DNA of 64,000 nt from Hyphomicrobiales bacterium (GTDB lineage Bacteria > Pseudomonadota > Alphaproteobacteria > Rhizobiales > Xanthobacteraceae): contig JAFKKN010000002.1 in NCBI GenBank assembly GCA_017305535.1, positions 372,001-436,000 of the forward strand, in the 5' to 3' direction. The position numbers were made by a program, and so were the translations under genes. Position 1 is the first letter of the stretch; each line of letters begins with the position of its first letter. The notes beneath the pieces were generated by a model that saw only the letters and a program-made list of their open reading frames with translations, made no database searches and had not been told where the DNA came from. Positions 37,054 to 47,356 of this stretch are shown here, piece after piece.

Positions 37054-37938
37054 ATGTCCAAAAGCCTGATCGACCTGATTTCCATCCTCGATCTCGAACC
37101 GCTTGAAGAGAATCTGTTCCGCGGCGTCAGCCCGAAAACAAGCTGGCAGCGGGTGTTCGGCGGTCAGGTGATCGGCCAGGCGCTGGTCGCGGCCTGCCGT
37201 ACCGTCGAGAACGTCGAAAAGCGGCTGCCGCACTCGCTGCATTGCTACTTCATCCTGCCCGGCGATCCGCAAATCCCGATTATCTACGAGGTCGAGCGGC
37301 TGCGCGACGGCAAGAGCTATGTCACCCGGCGTGTCACCGCGATCCAGCACGGTCAGGCGATCTTTTCGCTCATGGTCTCGTTCCACGCCGAGGAGGAAAG
37401 CGCGTTCGACCATCAGGAGCCGATGCCGCTGGTGCCGACGCCGGACAAGCTGACGGCGGAAGAAGTCGCCAAGCAGCCGATGTTCAAGGAAATGCCGGAG
37501 TTTATCCGGCGCTACTACGAATCCGACCGCCCGATCGAGCTGCGCCCGGTGGAACTCGGCCGTTATTTCGGCGAAAAGGTCGACGACGGCCGTATCCACA
37601 TCTGGATTCGCACCGCCGCGAAACTCCCCGACGACCCGGCGCTGCATATGTGCGCGCTGGCCTATGCCTCGGATTTCTCGCTGCTCGACGCCGCGATGGC
37701 GCGCTATGGCCGCACCCTGTTCGACAACCGGATGATGCCGGCGAGCCTCGACCACGCGATGTGGTTCCACCGACCGTTCCGCGCCGACGAATGGCTGCTC
37801 TACGCGCAGGATTCCCCGAGCGCCCAGGGCGGCCGCGGCCTGACGCGGGGCCAGATCTTCCGGCAGGACGGCACGCTGGTGGCATCGGTGGCGCAGGAAG
37901 GCTCGCTGCGCCAGCGACGAGCAAAGCCGGCCGGCTAA
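37054..37938 (+). CDS. tesB: Acyl-CoA thioesterase II (TesB)
   Basis: Double hot-dog thioesterase, 294 aa from ATG 37054 (GAAAG upstream). Conserved blocks: QRVFGGQVIGQALVAACRTV, the catalytic Asp in SLDHAMWFHRPFR, and the Gln and Thr sites in AQDSPSAQGGRGLTRGQIF. LEENLFRGVSPKTSWQRVFG is the N-terminal signature. It hydrolyses medium- and long-chain acyl-CoAs; the physiological role is probably CoA recycling. Monocistronic. Confidence 0.93.
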   Translation: MSKSLIDLISILDLEPLEENLFRGVSPKTSWQRVFGGQVIGQALVAACRTVENVEKRLPHSLHCYFILPGDPQIPIIYEVERLRDGKSYVTRRVTAIQHGQAIFSLMVSFHAEEESAFDHQEPMPLVPTPDKLTAEEVAKQPMFKEMPEFIRRYYESDRPIELRPVELGRYFGEKVDDGRIHIWIRTAAKLPDDPALHMCALAYASDFSLLDAAMARYGRTLFDNRMMPASLDHAMWFHRPFRADEWLLYAQDSPSAQGGRGLTRGQIFRQDGTLVASVAQEGSLRQRRAKPAG

Positions 37939-37990
37939 CCTATTCCGGTACCGGGCCGGAATAGTCCGAGCGTTCGAACTGTCTCATTGA

Positions 37991-38419
<429 letters not shown>

Positions 38420-38447
38420 AATGGGTATCGCGGTAACAACAACTTTC

Positions 38448-38524
38448 CGTCATTGCGGGCGAAGCGACGCGATCCGGTGATCGTCTGATTGATTTCAGGC
38501 GTCGCTCCGCTCCCGGCAATGACG
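38448..38524. repeat. Palindromic repeat, family D, inside the glnK1-amtB1 gap
   Basis: CGTCATTGCGGGCGAAGCGA faces TCGCTCCGCTCCCGGCAATG then ACG across about 35 bases. It lies between two genes expected to be co-transcribed. Confidence 0.7.
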
Positions 38525-38542
38525 ACTCTATGAGATCGAGGA

Positions 38543-39853
38543 ATGACAATGGGGGCAGTTCGGCGTTTTGCGGCTTGCGCTGCGGCGGTGGCCGCGACAT
38601 CGACCACTCCCGCGCTGGCGCAATCGGCCGCGCCCGCGAGCACCATCAGCGCCGCCGATACCGCATGGATGATCGTCGCCACCGCCTTCGTGCTGATGAT
38701 GACGATCCCCGGCCTCGCCCTGTTCTACTCCGGCATGGTGCGCAAGAAGAACGTGCTGGCGACGATGGCGCAAAGCCTCGCCGCGGTGGCGCTGATCTCG
38801 GTGCTGTGGGTGGCGTTCGGCTACACGCTGACCTTCGGCGGCAGCGGCAAGTTTCTCGGCACGCTCGATCGCGTCTTCCTGATGGGCATGACGCTCGACA
38901 GCGTCAACCCGGCGGCGAAGAACATCCCCGAAGCGCTGTTCATGCTCTACCAGATGACCTTCGCCGTCATCACCGTGGCGCTGGTGGCGGGCGCGGTCGC
39001 CGACCGCATGAAGTTCTCCGCCTATCTGCTGTTCTCGATCGGCTGGTTCATGTTCGTCTACATCCCCTTGGCGCATTGGGTGTGGGGCGGCGGATTCCTC
39101 GGCAATGCCGGCGTGCTGGATTTCGCCGGCGGCACCGTGGTGCATCTCAGTGCCGGCAGCGGCGGCCTCGTCGCCGCGATGGTGATCGGCAAGCGCCATG
39201 GCTACGGCAACGATAACCTTGCGCCGTTCGACCTGTCGCTGGCGGTGATCGGCACCGGCCTGTTGTGGGTCGGCTGGTTCGGCTTCAACGGCGGCTCGGC
39301 GCTCGGCGCCAATTCGCGCGCCGTCTTCGCCATCACCGCGACGCATCTCGCCGCCTGCGCCGGCGCGCTGACGTGGGGCGCCATCGAATGGCTGACGCGG
39401 CGCAAGCCTTCGGTGCTCGGCATGATTTCCGGCGCGGTGGCGGGGCTCGGCACCATCACGCCGGCGTCCGGCTTCGTCGCGCCGTGGCACGGCCTCGTCA
39501 TCGGCGTCATCGCGGGCGGCGTCTGTTACTGGGCCTGCACCGGCCTCAAGCACCGCTTCCACTACGACGACTCGCTCGACGTATTCGGCGTCCACGGCAT
39601 CGGCGGCCTGATCGGCACGCTGCTCGCCGGCGTGTTTGCCACCGAATCCATCGGCGGCGTGTCGGGCCTGCTGGAAGGCAACCCGCAACAGTTGCTGATC
39701 CAGTTCTACGGCGTCGCGGTGACCTTGCTGTGGACTGTCGCCGTGACCTTCGTGCTGCTGAAGATCGTCGGCGGCTTCGTGCCGTTGCGCGTGACGCGCG
39801 ACCACGAACTGGAAGGTCTCGACCTCACCCAGCACGGCGAGGCGCTGCAATAG
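38543..39853 (+). CDS. amtB: Ammonium transporter AmtB (copy 1)
   Basis: About 436 aa with a cleavable signal sequence (AVRRFAACAAAVAATSTTPA) and eleven membrane helices. The AmtB signature DFAGGTVVHLSAGSGGLVAA carries the conserved Asp and first pore His. The second pore His is in DVFGVHGIGGLIG. The C-terminal cytoplasmic tail ends RDHELEGLDLTQHGEAL, the GlnK-interacting region. ATG 38543 or 38549. Partner of the upstream glnK1. Confidence 0.95.
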   Translation: MTMGAVRRFAACAAAVAATSTTPALAQSAAPASTISAADTAWMIVATAFVLMMTIPGLALFYSGMVRKKNVLATMAQSLAAVALISVLWVAFGYTLTFGGSGKFLGTLDRVFLMGMTLDSVNPAAKNIPEALFMLYQMTFAVITVALVAGAVADRMKFSAYLLFSIGWFMFVYIPLAHWVWGGGFLGNAGVLDFAGGTVVHLSAGSGGLVAAMVIGKRHGYGNDNLAPFDLSLAVIGTGLLWVGWFGFNGGSALGANSRAVFAITATHLAACAGALTWGAIEWLTRRKPSVLGMISGAVAGLGTITPASGFVAPWHGLVIGVIAGGVCYWACTGLKHRFHYDDSLDVFGVHGIGGLIGTLLAGVFATESIGGVSGLLEGNPQQLLIQFYGVAVTLLWTVAVTFVLLKIVGGFVPLRVTRDHELEGLDLTQHGEALQ

Positions 39854-39902
39854 CACCGGCCGTCCCCCCTGAGGGGAAATTCGTTTTACACGCAGGCTCG
39901 CA

Positions 39903-39940
39903 ACACGAAAATCGTCGTCCCTGCGCAGGCAGGGACGACG
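39903..39940. repeat. Family C arm, left member of a direct pair
   Basis: 38 bases beginning ACACGAAAATCGTCGTCCCT; matches 41101-41138 at 36 of 38 positions in the same orientation. The two copies flank the DUF4339 gene. Confidence 0.75.
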
Positions 39941-39947
39941 CGGGGGG

Positions 39948-40868
39948 TTATATATTGCGGCTCACAAGCTCGGTCTGCGAGGCGACCCAGCGCATCATCC
40001 AGCGATACACCCACGGAATCGGGATGATGAAGGAGGCGGCGATAGCGGCCACGATCGCGCGCCAAAGAAAGTCCAGTCCGCTGCCGTTGAAGACCACCGC
40101 GCGGCGCGTGCCCTGAATGTTGTTGCAGAACCAACGCATCCACGCGGTGTAGACCCATGCCCAGCCGATGACGGTGATCACGGAGAGGACTCCCAGCACG
40201 GCCCAGCCGAAAAAGGCCCACGCCGAACCGGAGAAGCTGAGCCCGAGCGGGCGTCCATCGGCGGCGAGGTTCGCGATCAGCCATCCGATGAACAGCCACT
40301 GAAGCACCACCTGGATGATGATCGACAGATTGCTGAGCAAGTGGCTTCCCGTCATGGCGAGGGCGATGATCACCACGATGCCGCCGAAGTACCACGGCAC
40401 GATCGTCATCGCCGTGCCCTCGAAACTGAGATTCGGCCGACCCTGCACCTGAACCCGGGGGACGAGCCATTTCAGGTACCAGACCAGTACCCACGGGAAC
40501 GGGATGATAAACACCGAGCAGATCGCCAGCACGATGCTGCGCCAGGTGAAGTCCCAGATGCCGAAGTCGATCCACAGCGATCCACCGGAGGCCCCATCCG
40601 CGGTCGCCACCGATGCGGCTGACGACGGCGCCCCGCCAGGGCTGTTTCCCGCAACGCTCGCACCCGCAAGATTCGGTGGTCCCGGCGGCCGCGGCCGATT
40701 CATCAGGCCGGGAACGTCCTGTGCGTGCTGCCAGTTCTCCATCCCGTTGGTCCAGACATAGCTGGCGCCGGACACTGTCCCGTTGGCGATCAGGTCACGA
40801 AACTGACTTTCCGAAAAAGGTCCAAGCTGCTTGCCGCCGTCGGCGTAGAACCAGACGCGATCCGACAT
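39948..40868 (-). CDS. DUF4339 (GYF-like) membrane protein
   Basis: 306 aa. The first 50 residues are a GYF_2/DUF4339 domain (VWFYADGGKQLGPFSESQFR then WTNGMENWQHAQDVP). A Pro/Ala/Ser linker leads to about six membrane helices. The membrane part contains an internal duplication: DFTWRSIVLAICSVFIIPFP plus WVLVWYLKWLV resembles DFLWRAIVAAIAASFIIPIP plus WVYRWMMRWVA near the C terminus. Such GYF_2-DUF898-like proteins are of unknown function. The gene is flanked by two same-orientation family C repeats and separates amtB1 from xthA. Confidence 0.78.
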   Translation of the reverse strand: MSDRVWFYADGGKQLGPFSESQFRDLIANGTVSGASYVWTNGMENWQHAQDVPGLMNRPRPPGPPNLAGASVAGNSPGGAPSSAASVATADGASGGSLWIDFGIWDFTWRSIVLAICSVFIIPFPWVLVWYLKWLVPRVQVQGRPNLSFEGTAMTIVPWYFGGIVVIIALAMTGSHLLSNLSIIIQVVLQWLFIGWLIANLAADGRPLGLSFSGSAWAFFGWAVLGVLSVITVIGWAWVYTAWMRWFCNNIQGTRRAVVFNGSGLDFLWRAIVAAIAASFIIPIPWVYRWMMRWVASQTELVSRNI

Positions 40869-41100
40869 GCTGTCTCCTCAGAGGTTGCGCGCGAGGAAGC
40901 CCCCCTCGGCACGGAAAAACGGACGCACGGAGAAACTGCGACGGGACCGCCGCATCAGTGGTAGTCGGCTCAGACTACACGGACGTTCACGAGATTTTGA
41001 GTGACGATAATACCGCAGCGGCAGTTTCCCACCAGCGACGGCAAGCGGGACGCCATGGCATCGCCTGCCTCACGACGGGTCAGCTTTGCGCGGCCGTGCC

Positions 41101-41138
41101 ACACGAAAATCGTCGTCCCTGCCTAGGCAGGGACGACG
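41101..41138. repeat. Family C arm, right member of a direct pair
   Basis: Same 38-base unit as 39903-39940, differing at two central positions (CTAGGC for GCAGGC). Confidence 0.75.
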
Positions 41139-41164
41139 GCGAGGCAATGCGATTCTGCTCGCCC

Positions 41165-41980
41165 TTACAGCTCGAACACCGCCGACACCGGGACGTGGTC
41201 GGACGGCCGTTCCCAGCCGCGCGCGTCGCGCAGGATACTGAAGTCGCGCACGTTATCCCGCAGCGCCTGCGAGACCCAGATGTGGTCGAGCCGGCGGCCG
41301 CGATTGGCGGCGGCCCAGTCGGCGGCGCGATAGCTCCACCACGTATAGACCTTCTCCGACAGCGGAATCCGCTCGCGCGCGATATCGAACCAGCCGCCAT
41401 GCGCCTGCACGCCGAGCAGCTTCTCGGTTTCCACCGGCGTGTGGGAGACGATCTTGAGCAACTGCTTGTGCGACCAGACATCGTGCTCGTGCGGCGCGAC
41501 GTTGAGATCGCCGACGAGAATATGCCGCGCGTCGCCCGCAGGATGCAGCGGCGCGCAGTCGCGCATCTCGTCGAGGAATTTCAGCTTGTGATCGAATTTC
41601 GGATTGAGCGCGACATCGGGAATGTCGCCGCCCGCCGGCACGTAGAAATTATGCAACACGAGCGGCGCCTTGAGATTGGCCTTGGCGCCGATCGATACCG
41701 AGATGTGCCGCGAATCCAGCTTGTCGCAGAAGGTGCGAACATCGGTCGAATCGAAGGGCAGCTTCGAGACGATGGCGACGCCGTGATAGCCCTTCTGCCC
41801 GTTGAGTGCGATGTGCTCGTAGCCAAGTTGCTTGAAGCGCTTCAACGGAAAGGCATCATCCGGGCACTTGGTCTCTTGCAGGCACAGCACGTCCGGCCGC
41901 GCGGCCTTGATGAACTTGGCGACCAGCTCGATGCGCAGCCGCACCGAATTGATGTTCCAGGTGGTGAGCTTGAATTGCAT
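41165..41980 (-). CDS. xthA: Exodeoxyribonuclease III
   Basis: Metal-dependent AP endonuclease/3'-5' exonuclease of base excision repair. Motifs in order: TTWNINSVRLR, CLQETKCPDDAFP (catalytic Glu), GYHGVAIVSKLPF, LVGDLNVAPHEHDVW (Asp, Asn), RRLDHIWVSQAL and PSDHVPVSAVFEL (catalytic His). 271 aa, normal length. Monocistronic, with repeats on both sides. Confidence 0.95.
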   Translation of the reverse strand: MQFKLTTWNINSVRLRIELVAKFIKAARPDVLCLQETKCPDDAFPLKRFKQLGYEHIALNGQKGYHGVAIVSKLPFDSTDVRTFCDKLDSRHISVSIGAKANLKAPLVLHNFYVPAGGDIPDVALNPKFDHKLKFLDEMRDCAPLHPAGDARHILVGDLNVAPHEHDVWSHKQLLKIVSHTPVETEKLLGVQAHGGWFDIARERIPLSEKVYTWWSYRAADWAAANRGRRLDHIWVSQALRDNVRDFSILRDARGWERPSDHVPVSAVFEL

Positions 41981-42078
41981 GGATGATGGAGAAACCTACG
42001 GAAGGAAAGGCATTGCGTCCTTCTACACGTCAACGCGAACAAAGCGAAGTGACCGATCGCGCAATCACACCCATCGAC

Positions 42079-42254
42079 GTCGTCCCCGCGAAGGCGGGGA
42101 CCCAGACTCCCTGTCGCCGTCGGCCATACAAGCGGACCGGCTAACTCTCCTGAAAACGAGAATGATAATCGATGGTCGCCGACCCGCCACTTGGCGACAG
42201 CATCGCGCACTTGCACAGCCAGGGGTAATGGCTCCCCGCCTTCGCGGGGACGAC
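42079..42254. repeat. Palindromic intergenic repeat, family C (paired arms)
   Basis: GTCGTCCCCGCGAAGGCGGG facing CCCCGCCTTCGCGGGGACGA with about 125 bases between. It fills most of the 308-base gap between xthA and the LolA-like gene, where no gene was seen. Confidence 0.75.
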
Positions 42255-42288
42255 TATCCGTTGGCCCAATGCAAAGAAGCCGGCCTTA

Positions 42289-43146
42289 CTAACGCTGCGT
42301 GGAATAGTTGGTGAAGTCGATCTTGAACATCGACGGATCGGGCCGCTTGGTGGTGTCGAGATTGTAGACCGCGACGGTGGTGTCGTAGCCCTGCGGATCG
42401 GTGATGGTCCACTGCTTGAGCTGGTTGTCCTTGACGCCGTACATCAGCATCAGCCGGCTGGTGCCGACCAGCGGGTTCTGCTCTTCCAACGTGATGCTGA
42501 TGTAGAGATCATCGGCCGAGACGCCGACCACCTTGGTATCCTGCATCAGGTCGATGCGGTTCGACAGCAGGAATCGCAACGGCGTCTGCGACAGCGGATA
42601 GGTATCCTGCGTCGCCAGCTTGGTGTCGCGCACCACCACCGACTGCCCGTCGGCGATGATCGAGATGTTGCTCGGTGCGTCATACTCGAAACGGATCTTG
42701 CCCGGCTTCTGCATATAGAAATCGCCGGTGGTGCGGCTGCCGTCCGGCCCGACCTGCACGAACTGCCCGACCAGCGTTTGCAGCGACGACAGGTAAGCGC
42801 TGACCTTCGCGGCCTCGGCGCGCTGCTTCGCGTCAAAGCTGGTGAACAGCCCGCCGGCGGCGCGCTTGCGCGGATCGGGGATGATCGGATCGGGCGGCTT
42901 GGTCGCGGCCGGCGCGGGTTTGCCGGCGACCGGCTTTGCGGCCTGCGCCACCACCATATTGCCGTCACGCATGGCGGGTGCCGGCGTCGGCAAGGGAATC
43001 GATTCAGCGAATGCGGGCAGCGCCAGCAATCCCGACAGTGCGGTCGCGGCGATCACGCGCCCGACACGTGCTCGTGCCTTGATGGAATCGCCCCGAACAA
43101 CGCCTTCAGCGAAACCTTGGGTGAGCCTTTTCGGATGTCTGTGCAA
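42289..43146 (-). CDS. LolA-like outer membrane lipoprotein carrier / sorting protein
   Basis: Periplasmic protein with a signal sequence (VGRVIAATALSGLLALPAFA), a Pro/Ala linker, and a LolA-type domain (AAKVSAYLSSLQTLVGQFVQ; GDFYMQKPGKIRFEYDAPSN; VGVSADDLYISITLEEQNPL). LolA shuttles lipoproteins across the periplasm. No ATG gives a natural start: the frame to 43266 begins next to a family A repeat, and a TTG at 43146 with AGGA upstream is used here. It lies downstream of ftsK on the same strand, a pairing also seen in relatives. Confidence 0.78.
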   Translation of the reverse strand: MHRHPKRLTQGFAEGVVRGDSIKARARVGRVIAATALSGLLALPAFAESIPLPTPAPAMRDGNMVVAQAAKPVAGKPAPAATKPPDPIIPDPRKRAAGGLFTSFDAKQRAEAAKVSAYLSSLQTLVGQFVQVGPDGSRTTGDFYMQKPGKIRFEYDAPSNISIIADGQSVVVRDTKLATQDTYPLSQTPLRFLLSNRIDLMQDTKVVGVSADDLYISITLEEQNPLVGTSRLMLMYGVKDNQLKQWTITDPQGYDTTVAVYNLDTTKRPDPSMFKIDFTNYSTQR

Positions 43147-43260
43147 TGTCTCGTCCTGATGGGCCGTCGTGAGGCTGGCGCTAATGCAAAGCTGTGGCGA
43201 TTTCGCGACCCATAACGTTTGGGGCGCCCAGAGCATGATTTTCCGAGGCTGAACTGAGGT

Positions 43261-43352
43261 CGTCACCCTGAGGTGCTGGCGCGTAGCGCCAGCCTCGAAG
43301 GGCGACGGCCGCGATCCTTCGAGGCTCGCTTCGCTCGCACCTCAGGATGACG
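43261..43352. repeat. Palindromic intergenic repeat, family A (best copy)
   Basis: CGTCACCCTGAGGTGCTGGC opens the unit, with GCGCGTAGCGCC and CGAAGG/CCTTCG inner hairpins; it closes with TCGCACCTCAGGATGACG. Between ftsK and the LolA-like gene. Confidence 0.8.
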
Positions 43353-43382
43353 GCACCCGCTTCAATTCAAACCCATCACGCT

Positions 43383-45881
43383 TTAGAAAGGACTCTCCTC
43401 CTCCTGATCGATCAAAATCTCGCGCTTGCCGGCGTGATTGGCCGCGCCGACGATGCCTTCCAGTTCCATGCGCTCCATCAGCGAGGCGGCACGGTTGTAG
43501 CCGATCTGCAAGCGGCGCTGGATGTAGCTGGTGGAAGCCTTGCGGTCGCGCTTGACGATCGCCACCGCCTGCTGGAACAGGTCGCCGCCGCCGTCGCCGC
43601 CCATGCCGGTGGAATCGAACACCGCGCCGTCCTCGCCCTCGGCGGGCTCTTCCGCTGTGACCGCCTCGAGATATTCCGGCTGGCCCTGCGTCTTGAGGTG
43701 ACGCACCACCTTCTCGACTTCCTCGTCCGAGACGAACGGGCCGTGCACGCGCGAGACGCGGCCGCCGCCGGCCATGTAGAGCATGTCGCCCTGACCGAGC
43801 AGTTGCTCGGCACCCATCTCGCCGAGAATAGTACGCGAGTCGATCTTCGACGTGACCTGGAAGGAAATACGCGTCGGGAAATTGGCCTTGATGGTGCCGG
43901 TGATGACGTCGACCGACGGACGTTGTGTGGCGAGAATGACGTGCAGGCCGGCGGCGCGCGCCATCTGCGCGAGACGCTGCACCGCGCCTTCGATGTCCTT
44001 GCCGGCGACCATCATCAGGTCGGCCATTTCGTCGACGATGATGACGATGTAGGGCAGCGGATCGAGGTCGAGCTTTTCTTCCTCGTAGATCGCCTTGCCG
44101 GTTTCCTTGTCGAAGCCGGTATGAACCGTGCGTGTGATCTCCTCGCCCTTGGCGCGCGCTTCCGCGAGCCGCGCGTTGAAGCCGTCGATGTTGCGCACGC
44201 CGAGCTTGGCCATCTTCTTGTAGCGCTCTTCCATCTCGCGCACGGCCCACTTCAGCGCGACGACGGCCTTTTTCGGATCGGTGACCACCGGCGTTAGCAG
44301 ATGCGGAATGCCGTCATAGACCGAGAGTTCGAGCATCTTCGGATCGACCATGATCAGGCGGCACTGATCCGGCCGCAGCCGATAGACCAGCGACAGGATC
44401 ATGGTGTTGATCGCCACCGACTTGCCCGAACCGGTGGTGCCGGCGATCAGCATGTGCGGCGTGCGCGCCAGATCGATGATGATGGATTCGCCGCCGATGT
44501 TCTTGCCGAGGCACAGCGGCAGTTTTGCGGTGGATTCTTCCGCCTCCTTGGCGACGAGCAATTCGCGCAGGTAAACTTTCTCGCGCTTGAGATTGGGCAG
44601 TTCGATGCCGATGGCATTGCGGCCGGGCACCACCGCGACGCGCGCGGACAAGGCGCTCATCGAGCGTGCAATGTCGTCGGCGAGGCCGATGACGCGCGAC
44701 GACTTGATGCCGGGCGCGGGCTCCAGTTCGTACAGCGTAACGACGGGACCGGGACTTGCCTTCACGATTTCACCGCGCACGCCAAAATCCTGCAACACGC
44801 CTTCCAGCGAACGCGAGTTGTTGTCGAGCTCGGTCTTGCTGAGCGAGACGCGATCGGATGCCTTCGGCGCGGCCAGCACGTTGACTGAGGGCAGTTCGAA
44901 TGTGGTCTGCGCCTTGCGCGCCGGCGCGCGTGGCGCGGCCTTCTTGCGCGGGGCGCGGGCGGCGGGCGCTTCGTCCTCTTCTTCCTCCTCCTCGACCTCT
45001 TCGTCCTCGTACTCCTCCTCGTCGTCGGCTTCGTCGGCCTCGTCATGCGGCGCGATGGAGGGACTGACGCGGCGACCGTTGCCGTCGAGGCTCGGTTCAT
45101 GCCGCTCGAAACGCGCGGCGGGCTGACCCGAGCCGCTCGCCACCAGCGAGCGATAGGCCGTGACCATGAGACGGCCGAGCCGCGCCTTGGCGCTCATCAG
45201 CGCGTGGACAACAAAACCGAGCATCGCGGCGCGGCGATCGCTCTCCGCCTCGTCGTCGGCGGACAGCGGCGTCTCGTCCTCGTCGTCAAACAGCGCGGCC
45301 TCTTCGGTTTCCCGCGCGCCGAAGCCGGCCGCGAAGACGAAGGCCGCAAGCGTCGCGGCGAGATAGATGGTGCCGAACAGCAACGAATAGACGAAGCCGA
45401 GCGGCCCCAGCACCAGCGCCGGCGCGCGCACCAGGCCGTCGCCGACTACGCCGCCGAGCCCGGTCGGCAGCGGCCACGCGGCGTTATGCGGCCAGCAGCT
45501 GGCGAAGCCGGCAGCGAACACGGTACACAATACCCAGCAGCCGAGCCGCAGCGCCTCGCGGTCGAACGGCCGCCGCGTCAGCATCCGCCAGCCCCACACC
45601 GCCACCGGCAGCAGAAGCATGATGGCGCCGAGGCCAAGGATCTGCATCAGAAGATCGGCGCCGATCGCGCCGGGATAGCCCATGATGTTGCGGATCGGCC
45701 GCGAGGTGGCGTGACTGAGCGAGGGGTCCTGCACGGACCAGGTGATCAGCGCCGCCGCCGTCGCCGCCGCCAGCGCGATCAGGCCAAGCCCCGTCAACGC
45801 GCGCAACTGTCGAAACAGCATGTCGCGGATCGAGGCCGGCAAGTGCCCGACCAGGGGAATGACGCGTTCCATCGCCGGCAT
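43383..45881 (-). CDS. ftsK: DNA translocase FtsK
   Basis: Septal DNA pump that resolves chromosome dimers. Four to five N-terminal membrane helices ([48 protein letters not shown]). A linker with a long acidic run ([20 protein letters not shown]) precedes the motor domain, which has Walker [16 protein letters not shown] and Walker [15 protein letters not shown]. The C-terminal gamma winged helix ([20 protein letters not shown]) reads KOPS sequences. 832 aa, a normal length for the group. On the same strand, 18 bases after the aminotransferase gene. Confidence 0.96.
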   Translation of the reverse strand: MPAMERVIPLVGHLPASIRDMLFRQLRALTGLGLIALAAATAAALITWSVQDPSLSHATSRPIRNIMGYPGAIGADLLMQILGLGAIMLLLPVAVWGWRMLTRRPFDREALRLGCWVLCTVFAAGFASCWPHNAAWPLPTGLGGVVGDGLVRAPALVLGPLGFVYSLLFGTIYLAATLAAFVFAAGFGARETEEAALFDDEDETPLSADDEAESDRRAAMLGFVVHALMSAKARLGRLMVTAYRSLVASGSGQPAARFERHEPSLDGNGRRVSPSIAPHDEADEADDEEEYEDEEVEEEEEEDEAPAARAPRKKAAPRAPARKAQTTFELPSVNVLAAPKASDRVSLSKTELDNNSRSLEGVLQDFGVRGEIVKASPGPVVTLYELEPAPGIKSSRVIGLADDIARSMSALSARVAVVPGRNAIGIELPNLKREKVYLRELLVAKEAEESTAKLPLCLGKNIGGESIIIDLARTPHMLIAGTTGSGKSVAINTMILSLVYRLRPDQCRLIMVDPKMLELSVYDGIPHLLTPVVTDPKKAVVALKWAVREMEERYKKMAKLGVRNIDGFNARLAEARAKGEEITRTVHTGFDKETGKAIYEEEKLDLDPLPYIVIIVDEMADLMMVAGKDIEGAVQRLAQMARAAGLHVILATQRPSVDVITGTIKANFPTRISFQVTSKIDSRTILGEMGAEQLLGQGDMLYMAGGGRVSRVHGPFVSDEEVEKVVRHLKTQGQPEYLEAVTAEEPAEGEDGAVFDSTGMGGDGGGDLFQQAVAIVKRDRKASTSYIQRRLQIGYNRAASLMERMELEGIVGAANHAGKREILIDQEEESPF

Positions 45882-45899
45882 ACTCGTGCGCCCCCGCGC

Positions 45900-47117
45900 T
45901 TAATCCAAAACCGCGACCAGCCGATGCAAGGCCTCGGCGGCCGTCTCACTGTCCTGCACCATCGCGACGCGGATATAACCCGCGCCGGGATTTGAGCCAT
46001 CGGCCTGCGGGCGGGCCAGATAACTGCCCGGAATCACCCGCACGCCGCCGTCCTTGAAAAGTTTCACCGTCGCCGCCTCGTCGCCGCCGTAAGCGGAGAC
46101 ATCGAGCCACAGGCAGAAGCCGCCGGCCGGGCGGCTGTAGCCGTAACGATTGCCGAGGATCTGATCGGCGAGATCAAACTTCAGTCGGTAGAGCCTTCGA
46201 TTCTCCTCGACATGCGCCTCGTCGTTGTAGGCGGCGGCCGCAACATATTGCAGCGGCACCGGCACCTGCGGCGCGGCGACGTTGCGCAACTCGTGAAACG
46301 CGGCGAGGAACTTCGGGTCGCCGGCGACGAAACCGACGCGCATCCCGGGCAGGTTCGAGCGCTTCGACAGCGACTGGAACACCACGACATTGGCGAAATC
46401 CGGCCCCGCCGCCTCCAGCATGCTGCCGGGTGCGGCCTTGGTGTAGATTTCCGAGTAGCACTCGTCGGCGAGGATCATGAAGCCGTATTGCCGCGCCAGC
46501 GCCACCAGCCGATCGCAATAGGCCCGCGAAGCCACCGACCCCTGCGGATTGGCGGGCGAGGCGATATAGATCGCGACCGTGCGGGCCAGCGTCGCCGGAT
46601 CGAGCGCGTCGAGATCGGGCAAAAAGCCGTTGTCGCGGGTGGTCGGCAGGAAGATCGCTTCGCAGCCCGCCGCCTGCGCGCCCGCGGCATAGGCCGGATA
46701 GAACGGATTCGGCAGCAGAATCGCGGGCACGCCCTGCCGTGGCCCGACAAAGCGCGCGGCGGTGACTGCGGCGAAGAACAGCCCCTCGCGGCTGCCGTTG
46801 AGCACCAGCACCTCGGTTTCCGGATCGACCGGGTGCGCAAGCGCATAGCGCCGGTTGAGCCAGTTCGCCGCCGCCATGCGGAACGGCAAAATCCCCTTGG
46901 CGATCGGATAGCGACCGAACTCATTGATATGCTGCGACAAAACCGACCCCACGAACGGCGGGATCGGGTGCTGCGGCTCGCCCAGCGACATCGCAATCAG
47001 CGGCTTGCCGGGCTGATGGGGCGCCAGCAGTTCAGCCAGCCGCGCGAACGGCGAGCGCTGGCCGCCGACCGGGCCGGAAGCCGACTGCGCCGCAGCGGAT
47101 GTCGCGGAGATCACCAT
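45900..47117 (-). CDS. Class I/II PLP-dependent aminotransferase (DapC-like)
   Basis: 405 aa fold-type I aminotransferase. The PLP Lys is in FQSLSKRSNLPGMRVGFVAG; other conserved residues lie in SLGEPQHPIP (N terminus), IYIASPANPQGSV and MILADECYSEIY. The pattern resembles N-succinyldiaminopimelate aminotransferases of lysine synthesis, though the substrate is not certain. It lies directly upstream of ftsK on the minus strand, as in related genomes. Confidence 0.88.
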   Translation of the reverse strand: MVISATSAAAQSASGPVGGQRSPFARLAELLAPHQPGKPLIAMSLGEPQHPIPPFVGSVLSQHINEFGRYPIAKGILPFRMAAANWLNRRYALAHPVDPETEVLVLNGSREGLFFAAVTAARFVGPRQGVPAILLPNPFYPAYAAGAQAAGCEAIFLPTTRDNGFLPDLDALDPATLARTVAIYIASPANPQGSVASRAYCDRLVALARQYGFMILADECYSEIYTKAAPGSMLEAAGPDFANVVVFQSLSKRSNLPGMRVGFVAGDPKFLAAFHELRNVAAPQVPVPLQYVAAAAYNDEAHVEENRRLYRLKFDLADQILGNRYGYSRPAGGFCLWLDVSAYGGDEAATVKLFKDGGVRVIPGSYLARPQADGSNPGAGYIRVAMVQDSETAAEALHRLVAVLD

Positions 47118-47314
47118 CTTGAAACGCCAGCACTTTCTCGGAACCCGACCGCGCCAAAGTTAAGCATCCCGGGCCGGGCAGAAACGGATGCCTAACATAA
47201 GGACGCCGAGGTTAAGACGCGATTAACCATCGGCGCGATGCCGAAATGGAACCCGGCTTTGGGGCAAGATCATGCTCCCCTTCGGGAAATCATACTCGGC
47301 TGGACATCTGGCGA

Positions 47315-47344
47315 AGTAATACCATATCCTCGAAAAGTATTACT
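47315..47344 (+). promoter_or_regulatory. Inverted-repeat operator before vapBC
   Basis: AGTAATAC (47315-47322) and GTATTACT (47337-47344) form a perfect 8-base inverted repeat with a 14-base spacer, ending 12 bases before the vapB start. It is AT-rich against a GC-rich background. Likely binding site of the VapB/VapBC complex; that binding is inferred. Confidence 0.7.
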
Positions 47345-47356
47345 TTGGAGGCAGCG

